This document shows positions 9,364-14,612 of a stretch of 14,612 nucleotides of DNA, in pieces. Numbering within the stretch: the first letter of the stretch is position 1; every line of letters starts with the position of its first letter. Under the pieces are notes generated by a model that saw nothing but the letters and a program-made list of their open reading frames with translations, was not told the origin of the DNA and made no database searches. This DNA is from Rhizobium sp. Q54 (lineage in GTDB: Bacteria; Bacteroidota; Bacteroidia; Flavobacteriales; Flavobacteriaceae). Where the stretch lies: positions 1 through 14,612 of the forward strand of contig CALPLL020000024.1 of assembly GCA_943324395.2 (NCBI GenBank), read 5' to 3'. The position numbers and the translations under genes were made by a program.

Positions 9364-9379
9364 AAATTACCTTATTTTG
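9346..9379 (+). promoter_or_regulatory. Likely promoter of aroB (TTG-N23-TTATTTTG)
   Basis: TTG at 9346-9348 is followed after 23 bases by TTATTTTG at 9372-9379. This is close to TAnnTTTG but with TA shifted by one base (TA-N1-TTTG), so it is a near match rather than a full one. It lies 33 bases before the chosen aroB start. The TTG inside the box (9377-9379) could open the aroB frame but is more sensibly part of the promoter. Confidence 0.45.
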
Positions 9380-9412
9380 CAACATCAATTTACAACAAAT
9401 ATTAGTAAACAA

Positions 9413-10480
9413 ATGCAAGCAATAACAGCAAATGGATATTCGGTAATTTTCAATGTTGAAGGTTATAAAGAACTGAATAAACAAATATCTGAAAACAATT
9501 ATTCTACTATTTTTATAATTGTGGATTCTACTACTAATGAAGTTTGTTTGCCAAAATTACTTCCTATAATTGAAACTGAAAGTCCAATTGAAATTATTGA
9601 ATTTGATGCCGGAGAAATTAATAAAACCATTGAAACTTGCATTCAAATATGGAATGTTCTAACTGAATTAAGAGCTGACAGAAAAAGTTTGATTATCAAC
9701 TTAGGTGGTGGTGTAGTTACTGACCTTGGTGGTTTTGTAGCTTCAACCTTTAAACGTGGTATTGATTTTATAAATATTCCAACTACTTTATTAGCAATGG
9801 TTGATGCTTCTATTGGTGGTAAAACAGGAATTGATTTAGGTAACCTTAAAAATCAAATTGGGGTAATTAATAATCCGAATTTAGTTATTATAGATTCAGG
9901 TTTTCTTGCTACGCTGCCGCAAACAGAAATGCGTTCAGGATTAGCAGAAATATTGAAACATGGATTGATATTTGACCTTTCTTATTGGAAACAATTTTTA
10001 GATTTATCAAAATTAGATTTTGCCGATTTTGACTCTATAATTTTTGATTCTATAAAGATTAAAAATGAAATTGTGATGCAAGATCCTATGGAAAAGGGAA
10101 TACGAAAAGCATTGAATTTTGGTCATACTTTAGGACATGCTATTGAAAGTTATTTTATGGATAATCCTACCAAAAAAAGTTTGCTCCATGGCGAGGCTAT
10201 TGCAATCGGAATGATATTAGAAAGTTACATTTCAATGCTGAAAAATCTTATATCTAAAGAAGAATATTTAGAAATAAAATCAACTATTAAATCAATTTTT
10301 GAAGATGTAATTTTTGATAAAAGCGACATTCAATCGATACTGGATTTACTAATTCATGACAAGAAAAATGAAAATGGTAAAATTAATTTTGTACTTCTTG
10401 ATGGAATTGGAAAATTTATTATTAATCAAGGTGTTGATAATGAATTAATTATATCGTCTTTTGAAGATTACAAATTATAA
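9413..10480 (+). CDS. aroB: 3-dehydroquinate synthase
   Basis: Second step of the shikimate pathway: converts DAHP to 3-dehydroquinate using NAD+ and a metal ion in the cytoplasm. With the ATG at 9413 the protein has 355 residues, typical for the family. Motifs in order: the NAD-binding glycines NLGGGVVTDLGGF 96-108, KRGIDFINIPTTLLAMVDAS 114-133, IGGKTGID 134-141, the metal ligand E179 in AEILKHG, H238 in NFGHTLGHA 235-243, H259 in LHGEA, and HDKKN 315-319. All three metal ligands are present. The frame could open at a TTG at 9377, 12 codons earlier, but that codon lies in the probable -7 box and the extra residues are not family-like. No other shikimate gene is nearby. No clear terminator follows; the A-rich stretch after the stop has no stem. 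Confidence 0.96.
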   Translation: MQAITANGYSVIFNVEGYKELNKQISENNYSTIFIIVDSTTNEVCLPKLLPIIETESPIEIIEFDAGEINKTIETCIQIWNVLTELRADRKSLIINLGGGVVTDLGGFVASTFKRGIDFINIPTTLLAMVDASIGGKTGIDLGNLKNQIGVINNPNLVIIDSGFLATLPQTEMRSGLAEILKHGLIFDLSYWKQFLDLSKLDFADFDSIIFDSIKIKNEIVMQDPMEKGIRKALNFGHTLGHAIESYFMDNPTKKSLLHGEAIAIGMILESYISMLKNLISKEEYLEIKSTIKSIFEDVIFDKSDIQSILDLLIHDKKNENGKINFVLLDGIGKFIINQGVDNELIISSFEDYKL

Positions 10481-10497
10481 AAAAAAAGTACTGCAGA

Positions 10498-10530
10498 TTG
10501 TTATATAGAATTAATATTTTTTTACATTTG
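10498..10530 (+). promoter_or_regulatory. Strong-match promoter (TTG-N22-TACATTTG)
   Basis: TTG at 10498-10500, 22 bases, then TACATTTG at 10523-10530 fits the Flavobacterium promoter pattern exactly. The -7 box ends only 5 bases before the ATG of the 59-codon ORF, so transcription would begin at or very near that ATG. It may also drive the arginine decarboxylase gene, which has no good promoter of its own. Confidence 0.65.
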
Positions 10531-10535
10531 CTCCG

Positions 10536-10715
10536 ATGAATAAAAAACAAAATAGCACTCACTTTTCATTCTCTAAGAACGAGACCTACATGGCTTTTCA
10601 AGCTTTATTGAATCGCTATTTTGGATTAGTTGGTGTTATGTATTTTGATGAATTAAGGCATTCCATTATCAACGATGATGAACTTCAAATCATTTATGCG
10701 AATATTCGAGTTTGA
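10536..10715 (+). CDS. Small protein of unknown function, 59 aa
   Basis: An ORF of 59 codons beginning MNKKQNSTHFSFSKN and ending in a TGA. I do not recognise it. The first 18 residues are polar; the middle (about 19-36, MAFQALLNRYFGLVGVMY) is hydrophobic and aromatic-rich and the end is mixed and acidic. It could be an amphipathic or membrane-associated peptide, but there is no clear signal peptide or full membrane helix. Support for being real: it fills most of the 290-base gap between aroB and the arginine decarboxylase gene in the same orientation, and a good promoter sits immediately upstream. Against: no family match that I know, and the promoter is so close that the mRNA would be leaderless; translation could instead begin at M19 (10590). 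The arginine decarboxylase start follows 55 bases downstream, so it might act as a leader peptide for that gene, but this is only a guess. Confidence 0.5.
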   Translation: MNKKQNSTHFSFSKNETYMAFQALLNRYFGLVGVMYFDELRHSIINDDELQIIYANIRV

Positions 10716-10770
10716 AAATTAGATTTTATAAAGAAATAGCACTTTTTAATTCTAATTTACTGATAAACAT

Positions 10771-12171
10771 ATGAATACAAAATATTCGGATTTAATTAAT
10801 CAAAATTATTATTTTCCTCAAGAAGAATTTAATCTTACCAAAGACAACCTACAATTTCATGATATTGATTTAATGAAATTGGTTGAACAATATGGTACGC
10901 CATTAAAATTTACCTATTTACCACAAATTTCTAACAACATAAAAAGAGCTAAAACGTGGTTCAAAAATGCGATGGATAAAAGTGAGTACAAAGGTAAATA
11001 TTACTTTTGCTATTGTACTAAAAGCTCTCATTTTGAATACATTATGAATGAAGCTTTTAAAAATAACATCCACATTGAAACTTCATCAGCATTTGATATT
11101 AATATTGTTGAAAATTTGTTGCAATCAGGCAAAATAAACAAAAGTACTTATGTGATTTGTAATGGTTTTAAAAGAGACCAATACATTGAAAATATTGCCC
11201 GAATCATAAATAACGGTCATAAAAATACCATTCCAATAATTGATAATTACGAAGAGTTGGATTTGCTTCAAGCAGCAATAAAGGGAAAATTCAAAATTGG
11301 AATTAGAATTGCAGCTGAAGAAGAACCAAAATTTGAGTTTTATACTTCTAGATTGGGAATTGGATATAAGAATATTGTTCCTTTTTACAAAAAGCAAATT
11401 CATGAAAACAAAAATTTGGAACTTAAAATGTTGCACTTTTTTATTAATACAGGAATCAATGACAATGCCTACTATTGGAGTGAATTAATCAAATGTATCA
11501 AAGTTTATGTGGCATTAAAAAAGGAATGCCCAAGTTTAGATAGTTTGAATGTAGGTGGTGGATTTCCAATTAAAAACTCACTAGCATTTGAATATGATTA
11601 TCAATACATGATTGATGAAATTATCAACCAAGTGAAAATTGCATGTGATGAAGCGGAAGTTGATGTTCCTAATATTTTTACTGAATTTGGTTCTTTTACT
11701 GTAGGCGAAAGTGGTGGTGCAATCTATCAAGTATTGTATCAAAAACAGCAAAATGATAGAGAAAAATGGAACATGATTGACTCATCATTTATTACCACTT
11801 TACCAGATACTTGGGCTATCAACAAAAGATTTGTAATGCTCGCAATTAATCGTTGGAACGATACCTATGAACGGGTTTTATTAGGCGGAATGACTTGTGA
11901 TAGTGATGATTATTACAATTCCGAGCAGAATATGAATGCCATTTATTTACCAAAATACAATAAGGAAAAGCCTTTGTATATTGGTTTTTTTAATACGGGA
12001 GCATATCAAGAAACTATAGGAGGATTTGGAGGTTTACATCACTGTTTAATACCTGAACCAAAACATCTTTTAATAGACCACGACGAAAATGGGGAAATTA
12101 AAACTTCTGTTTTCTCTGAACAACAAACTGCTGATGATGTGTTAAAAATATTAGGATATCAAAACAAATAA
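10771..12171 (+). CDS. speA: Arginine decarboxylase, PLP-dependent (alanine racemase fold)
   Basis: Converts L-arginine to agmatine and CO2, the entry to putrescine/spermidine synthesis. Visible features: the N-terminal PLP barrel with the likely cofactor lysine K84 in YFCYCTKSSH, RLGIG 194-198, the phosphate-binding VGGGFP 261-266, a C-terminal CDSDD at 376-380 whose cysteine corresponds to the catalytic Cys of the partner subunit, and GAYQE at 410-414, characteristic of this fold's arginine decarboxylases. At 466 residues it is much shorter than the roughly 630-660 residue E. coli SpeA, lacking the extra insert and C-terminal extension; short versions are usual in Bacteroidetes. Substrate choice (arginine rather than ornithine, lysine or diaminopimelate) is inferred from overall resemblance and the linked deoxyhypusine synthase-like gene. 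No agmatinase gene follows in the window. It may be transcribed from the promoter before the 59-aa ORF. Confidence 0.85.
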   Translation: MNTKYSDLINQNYYFPQEEFNLTKDNLQFHDIDLMKLVEQYGTPLKFTYLPQISNNIKRAKTWFKNAMDKSEYKGKYYFCYCTKSSHFEYIMNEAFKNNIHIETSSAFDINIVENLLQSGKINKSTYVICNGFKRDQYIENIARIINNGHKNTIPIIDNYEELDLLQAAIKGKFKIGIRIAAEEEPKFEFYTSRLGIGYKNIVPFYKKQIHENKNLELKMLHFFINTGINDNAYYWSELIKCIKVYVALKKECPSLDSLNVGGGFPIKNSLAFEYDYQYMIDEIINQVKIACDEAEVDVPNIFTEFGSFTVGESGGAIYQVLYQKQQNDREKWNMIDSSFITTLPDTWAINKRFVMLAINRWNDTYERVLLGGMTCDSDDYYNSEQNMNAIYLPKYNKEKPLYIGFFNTGAYQETIGGFGGLHHCLIPEPKHLLIDHDENGEIKTSVFSEQQTADDVLKILGYQNK

Positions 12172-12240
12172 ATAGAATTGTATAAGAAATTACAAATACA
12201 ATTCTGTACTATTGTAAATATATTAATAGTATCATTTCTT
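12172..12240 (+). terminator. Hairpin pair after the arginine decarboxylase gene
   Basis: AGAATTGTAT at 12174-12183 is the exact reverse complement of ATACAATTCT at 12196-12205 (12-base loop); T12173/G12206 and A12172/T12207 can add two more pairs. It begins right after the stop codon. A second stem, TACTATT 12207-12213 with AATAGTA 12225-12231, follows, then CATTTCTTT. The likely role is 3'-end formation for the decarboxylase mRNA. The T-run is weak, so it could instead be an RNA-stability element. Confidence 0.4.
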
Positions 12241-12273
12241 TAGAAAAAAAGTATAAAAAATTTAAAATTCAAA

Positions 12274-12304
12274 TTGTATATCAAATAATTAATTTGTTAA
12301 TTTG
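12274..12304 (+). promoter_or_regulatory. Possible promoter of the deoxyhypusine synthase-like gene
   Basis: TTG at 12274-12276, 20 bases, then TTAATTTG at 12297-12304, which resembles TAnnTTTG with one base fewer (TA-N1-TTTG), as at aroB. It ends 26 bases before the ATG at 12331. The same octamer TTAATTTG is repeated directly just upstream (12289-12296). ATCAAAT (12280-12286) and ATTTGAT (12300-12306) form an inverted repeat over the same stretch. A promoter here would put the hairpins at 12172-12240 outside the leader. Confidence 0.35.
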
Positions 12305-12330
12305 ATTCAATAAAAACTAAATAATTAAAA

Positions 12331-13302
12331 ATGAGTAAAGGTCCTATAAGTCAGTTTATTGAGAAGTATTATTTGCATTTCAATTCTGCAACTGTTGTTG
12401 ATGCAGCTAAGGCATACGAACAACAATTAGAAAAAGGAGCCAAAATGATGGTCACTTTAGCTGGTGCAATGAGCACTGCCGAAATAGGAAAAATATTCGC
12501 AGAAATGATTCGTAAAGACAAAGTTCAAATCGTTTCTTGTACCGGTGCAAATTTAGAAGAAGATATAATGAATTTGGTTGCTCACTCTCATTATGAAAGA
12601 GTTCCAAATTATAGAGATTTAACTCCTCAAGAAGAATGGGATTTAATGGAACGTGGATTGAATCGTGTAACAGATACTTGCATCCCAGAACATGAGGCTT
12701 TTAGACGTTTGCAAAAGCACATTTACAAAATTTGGAAAGATGCTGATGATAACGGAGAACGATACTTTCCGCATGAATTCATGTATAAATTATTGCTTTC
12801 TGGAGTTTTAGAGGAATATTATGAAATAGATCTGAAAGACAGTTGGATGTATGCTGCTGCCGAAAAAAATCTACCTATAATTGTTCCAGGTTGGGAAGAC
12901 AGTACAATGGGAAATATTTTTGCTTCCTATGTAATTAAAGGAGATTTGAAAGCATCAACCATGAAATCAGGAATTGAATACATGATATATCTTGCCGATT
13001 GGTACCCAAAAAACAGTGAAAACGGTATTGGTTTCTTCCAAATTGGAGGAGGAATTGCTGGAGATTTTCCTATTTGTGTTGTTCCAATGTTATACCAAGA
13101 TATGGAAATGCATGAAGTGCCTTTTTGGAGTTATTTCTGTCAAATATCAGATTCAACAACTAGTTATGGTTCCTATTCCGGTGCAGTTCCTAATGAAAAA
13201 ATCACTTGGGGAAAATTAGATATTCATACCCCAAAATTTATAATTGAGTCGGATGCTACCATTGTAGCTCCATTAATTTTTGCTTATTTACTAGATTTAT
13301 AA
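12331..13302 (+). CDS. Deoxyhypusine synthase-like protein
   Basis: A 323-residue NAD-dependent enzyme of the deoxyhypusine synthase fold, expected in the cytoplasm. Family marks: VSCTGANLEED 68-78 in the NAD-binding region, PGWEDSTMG 186-194, FQIGGGIAGDF 236-246, and the catalytic-lysine segment NEKITWGK 288-295 in which E289, W293 and K295 correspond to human E323, W327 and K329. Human deoxyhypusine synthase has KHH after the GGG motif, including catalytic H288; here the aligned residues are G244-D245-F246. Human D316 aligns with Y282. Bacteria have EF-P rather than eIF5A, so the target is not the eIF5A lysine; aminobutyl or aminopropyl transfer onto a small amine (homospermidine-type or agmatine-derived products) is the natural inference. 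The gene follows an arginine decarboxylase gene and is 9 bases ahead of the acidic-tail protein gene, probably in one transcript with it. Confidence 0.88.
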   Translation: MSKGPISQFIEKYYLHFNSATVVDAAKAYEQQLEKGAKMMVTLAGAMSTAEIGKIFAEMIRKDKVQIVSCTGANLEEDIMNLVAHSHYERVPNYRDLTPQEEWDLMERGLNRVTDTCIPEHEAFRRLQKHIYKIWKDADDNGERYFPHEFMYKLLLSGVLEEYYEIDLKDSWMYAAAEKNLPIIVPGWEDSTMGNIFASYVIKGDLKASTMKSGIEYMIYLADWYPKNSENGIGFFQIGGGIAGDFPICVVPMLYQDMEMHEVPFWSYFCQISDSTTSYGSYSGAVPNEKITWGKLDIHTPKFIIESDATIVAPLIFAYLLDL

Positions 13303-13311
13303 TATTATTTT

Positions 13312-13713
13312 ATGAGAAGAGTTATTGTTGATTACGCAAAACTAACCAATGAAATCTTGAACTTATTAGTCGAGAAATTTCCTGACGGATATGATGATTC
13401 TAATATCATCCGATTTAAAAACCATAAAGACGAAACTATTGAAGCTGTTGAAGTTCGTACTGAAGACACCATTTATTTAGTTAAAATTAGCACTAAATTA
13501 TCTGACAGATTAATCAATTTTGAAGAAGATGATGACATAGTTGTTCCACTAGATGCAATTAAAGGAATTGATTTAGATGTAGACGACGCTGTAGATGACG
13601 AAGAGGAAGTTGATATTACAAAAGATCCTGAAGGTTCAAGTGATATTGATGATGATGATGATCACGATGCAGACGACATAGCTGATGAAGAATCAGACGA
13701 TGAAGAAGAATAA
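13312..13713 (+). CDS. Small acidic-tail protein, unknown function
   Basis: A 133-residue cytoplasmic protein. Residues 1-70 form a compact-looking mixed alpha/beta part starting MRRVIVDYAKLTNEILNLL, with a DGYDD turn and strands around 32-60. Residues 71-133 are extremely acidic: 35 of 63 are Asp or Glu, including DIDDDDD and a C-terminal EEE, and are probably disordered. The ATG lies 9 bases after the stop of the deoxyhypusine synthase-like gene, so the two are very likely co-transcribed, and the terminator begins 11 bases after its stop. From memory, relatives in flavobacterial genomes sometimes carry the label DNA primase; I see no zinc-binding, TOPRIM or catalytic primase motif and consider that label unsupported. 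A nucleic-acid mimic, chaperone-like or cation-binding role would each fit the tail, without proof. Confidence 0.8.
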   Translation: MRRVIVDYAKLTNEILNLLVEKFPDGYDDSNIIRFKNHKDETIEAVEVRTEDTIYLVKISTKLSDRLINFEEDDDIVVPLDAIKGIDLDVDDAVDDEEEVDITKDPEGSSDIDDDDDHDADDIADEESDDEEE

Positions 13714-13723
13714 TTAAATTAAG

Positions 13724-13753
13724 AAAAAGGGGCTCGTAAAAGTTCCTTTTTTT
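13724..13753 (+). terminator. Intrinsic terminator between convergent genes
   Basis: AAAAAGGGGC at 13724-13733 pairs with GTTCCTTTTT at 13742-13751 (ten pairs, two of them G-U in RNA; 8-base loop), ending in a run of seven T (13747-13753). It follows the acidic-tail gene stop by 10 bases. On the minus strand the two G-U pairs become A-C mismatches, so it would be weaker for the DinB-fold gene coming the other way, though it may serve both. Confidence 0.75.
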
Positions 13754-13757
13754 ATTT

Positions 13758-14279
13758 CTAATCTGTTAAATATCGTTCTGAGAATATTTTTTGATGGTGT
13801 TTTTGATGTCCTATAATTATAAAACCAATAGCTCTAACTGACACTTCTTTATTCGATGCAATTCCAATATTTGATAACTGTTCTTGAGAAAAACTATTAA
13901 ATAATGATAATGTTGATTGTCTAACAACTGCCATTTCCGTCAATAAACTTTGCAAACTTCTATCTTTACCATTAGAATTATCTACATAGCTATTTTCGTC
14001 AAAACCTGGTAAAGGTGTTTTATCATTTCTTGAAATTCTAAGAGCTCTATAACCAAATACCCTTTCTGAATCAATCAAATGTTGAATGATTTCTTTGATT
14101 GTCCACTTTCCAACTTGATATTGATAATCAAATTTATCCATTGGAATATTTCGAACAAATTTGATGAATTCGTGCAAGCAAATTTCCAATTCTTCAATTA
14201 ATTCAACATTATCGAGCGCTTCAATATAAGATTTATAAAAATCGGCATATTCGTTTATTGGTAACTGATTTGATTTCAT
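13758..14279 (-). CDS. DinB-fold (DinB/YfiT-like) metal-dependent protein
   Basis: A 173-residue four-helix-bundle protein of the DinB/YfiT superfamily. The typical metal-binding histidines are visible: H67 in KEIIQHLIDSERVFGYRAL, and H158 with H162 in the C-terminal GHQKHH (157-162). The segment ISRNDKTPLPGFDENSYVD (82-100) between helices 2 and 3 is also usual in this group. Members include thiol-dependent transferases and hydrolases, for example bacillithiol transferase relatives, but the substrate here cannot be told. There is no signal peptide, so it is cytoplasmic. Its ATG is 9 bases after the stop of ppc on the same strand, so it is probably the second gene of a ppc transcript; the link looks positional rather than metabolic. 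Confidence 0.88.
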   Translation of the reverse strand: MKSNQLPINEYADFYKSYIEALDNVELIEELEICLHEFIKFVRNIPMDKFDYQYQVGKWTIKEIIQHLIDSERVFGYRALRISRNDKTPLPGFDENSYVDNSNGKDRSLQSLLTEMAVVRQSTLSLFNSFSQEQLSNIGIASNKEVSVRAIGFIIIGHQKHHQKIFSERYLTD

Positions 14280-14288
14280 AAAATTAAT

Positions 14289-14612
14289 TTAAGCTGAATT
14301 TCTACTAGCATTTGTATTTCCAAAAAGAGAACGAAGAACCATTTTTTCATATACTTTTAGTAGTTTTTCATCAGGATTATTTGATTTCTGTAATTCTTGA
14401 ATTTTAGACAATGCATATTGTTGTATTGCTAATAATGGTTTAACAATTGCCTCCCGAGTATCAATTGATGCTTTTCCATCAGGATAATTTTCCATTAGTG
14501 TTTTATGACCCGAAATTTTCAATAATAAACGGCGAGTTTCAAGGAATTCATCATATATTATTTGCCAAAATGGACCAAATTCAGGATCTTCTTTCATGTA
14601 AGCCGTTAATGG
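14289..14612 (-). CDS. ppc: Phosphoenolpyruvate carboxylase, C-terminal part
   Basis: The last 107 codons of the gene; the rest lies beyond the right edge of the window, and the frame stays open to base 14612. The enzyme adds bicarbonate to phosphoenolpyruvate to give oxaloacetate, refilling the TCA cycle, in the cytoplasm. The fragment reads PLTAYMKEDPEFGPFWQ, then YDEFLETRRLLLKISGHKTL, then RSLFGNTNASRNSA, which matches the C-terminal helical region of PEPC, where residues near the end line the allosteric and active sites. An internal ATG at 14595-14597 is not a start. E. coli and plant enzymes end in -NTG; this one ends in -RNSA. The catalytic residues are outside the window. It is followed by the DinB-fold gene after 9 bases. 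Confidence 0.85.
   Translation of the reverse strand, partial: PLTAYMKEDPEFGPFWQIIYDEFLETRRLLLKISGHKTLMENYPDGKASIDTREAIVKPLLAIQQYALSKIQELQKSNNPDEKLLKVYEKMVLRSLFGNTNASRNSA

Noticed and set aside
9377-9412. TTG start for aroB 12 codons upstream
   Set aside because: The TTG is the end of the probable -7 element; the ATG at 9413 gives the usual length and N-terminus.
10716-10770. A separate promoter directly before the arginine decarboxylase gene (TAATTTAC-like)
   Set aside because: Only a poor match to TAnnTTTG; transcription from the good promoter at 10498-10530 is simpler.
11125-11436. 103-codon minus-strand ORF inside the arginine decarboxylase gene
   Set aside because: It lies wholly within a well-supported gene, has a Phe/Ser/Asn-rich composition typical of the antisense of AT-rich coding DNA, and shows no family motif.
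12992-13219. 75-codon ORF in another frame inside the deoxyhypusine synthase-like gene
   Set aside because: Fully inside a conserved gene and lacks any motif of its own.
1-14612. Mobile elements, CRISPR, tRNA/rRNA, phage or defence genes
   Set aside because: No transposase, repeat-spacer pattern, tRNA-like cloverleaf, attachment site or defence-type domain was seen; gene content is core metabolic and surface.

Overview
The window looks like core chromosome of a Flavobacteriaceae member, probably Flavobacterium or a close relative. The DNA is very AT-rich. The first gene ends in a type B sorting domain for the Bacteroidetes-only type IX secretion system. Several genes are preceded by the Bacteroidetes -7 element TAnnTTTG, and starts lack a Shine-Dalgarno sequence and sit in A/T-rich leaders. 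No tRNA, rRNA, CRISPR array, insertion sequence or phage gene is visible.

Layout, left to right. (1) 94-2199 (+): a secreted T9SS type B multi-domain surface protein. (2) 2285-4708 (+): pheT, with its own -7 box, followed 40 bases later by a periplasmic thioredoxin-fold protein (4749-6257). (3) 6340-8124 (+): an MsbA-like ABC exporter with its own -7 box, convergent with (4) 8138-9310 (-): a stand-alone proline dehydrogenase. (5) 9413-10480 (+): aroB, divergent from proline dehydrogenase. The 102 bases between their start codons hold two face-to-face promoters whose -33 elements form the two ends of one 18-base near-palindrome. (6) 10536-10715 (+): an unrecognised 59-residue ORF whose promoter nearly touches its start codon, so its mRNA may be leaderless. 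(7) 10771-12171 (+): a PLP-dependent arginine decarboxylase. (8) 12331-13302 (+): a deoxyhypusine synthase-like protein, 9 bases ahead of a small protein with a very acidic tail (13312-13713). (9) A terminator at 13724-13753, then on the minus strand a DinB-fold protein and, upstream of it, the 3' end of the phosphoenolpyruvate carboxylase gene, which runs off the window.

Functional links: arginine decarboxylase makes agmatine and the deoxyhypusine synthase-like enzyme probably makes or modifies a polyamine, so 10.7-13.3 kb reads as a polyamine region. No agmatinase or N-carbamoylputrescine amidohydrolase gene lies here to link them. Proline dehydrogenase (proline to glutamate) and arginine decarboxylase touch the same amino-acid pool, but co-regulation is not shown. 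pheT, aroB and ppc are housekeeping genes.

The most interesting points are the deoxyhypusine synthase-like protein, which keeps the catalytic Lys/Trp/Glu but lacks the His and Asp positions of the eukaryotic enzyme; the palindromic divergent promoter; and the possibly leaderless small ORF. I see no obvious new multi-gene system; most of the window is ordinary core genome.
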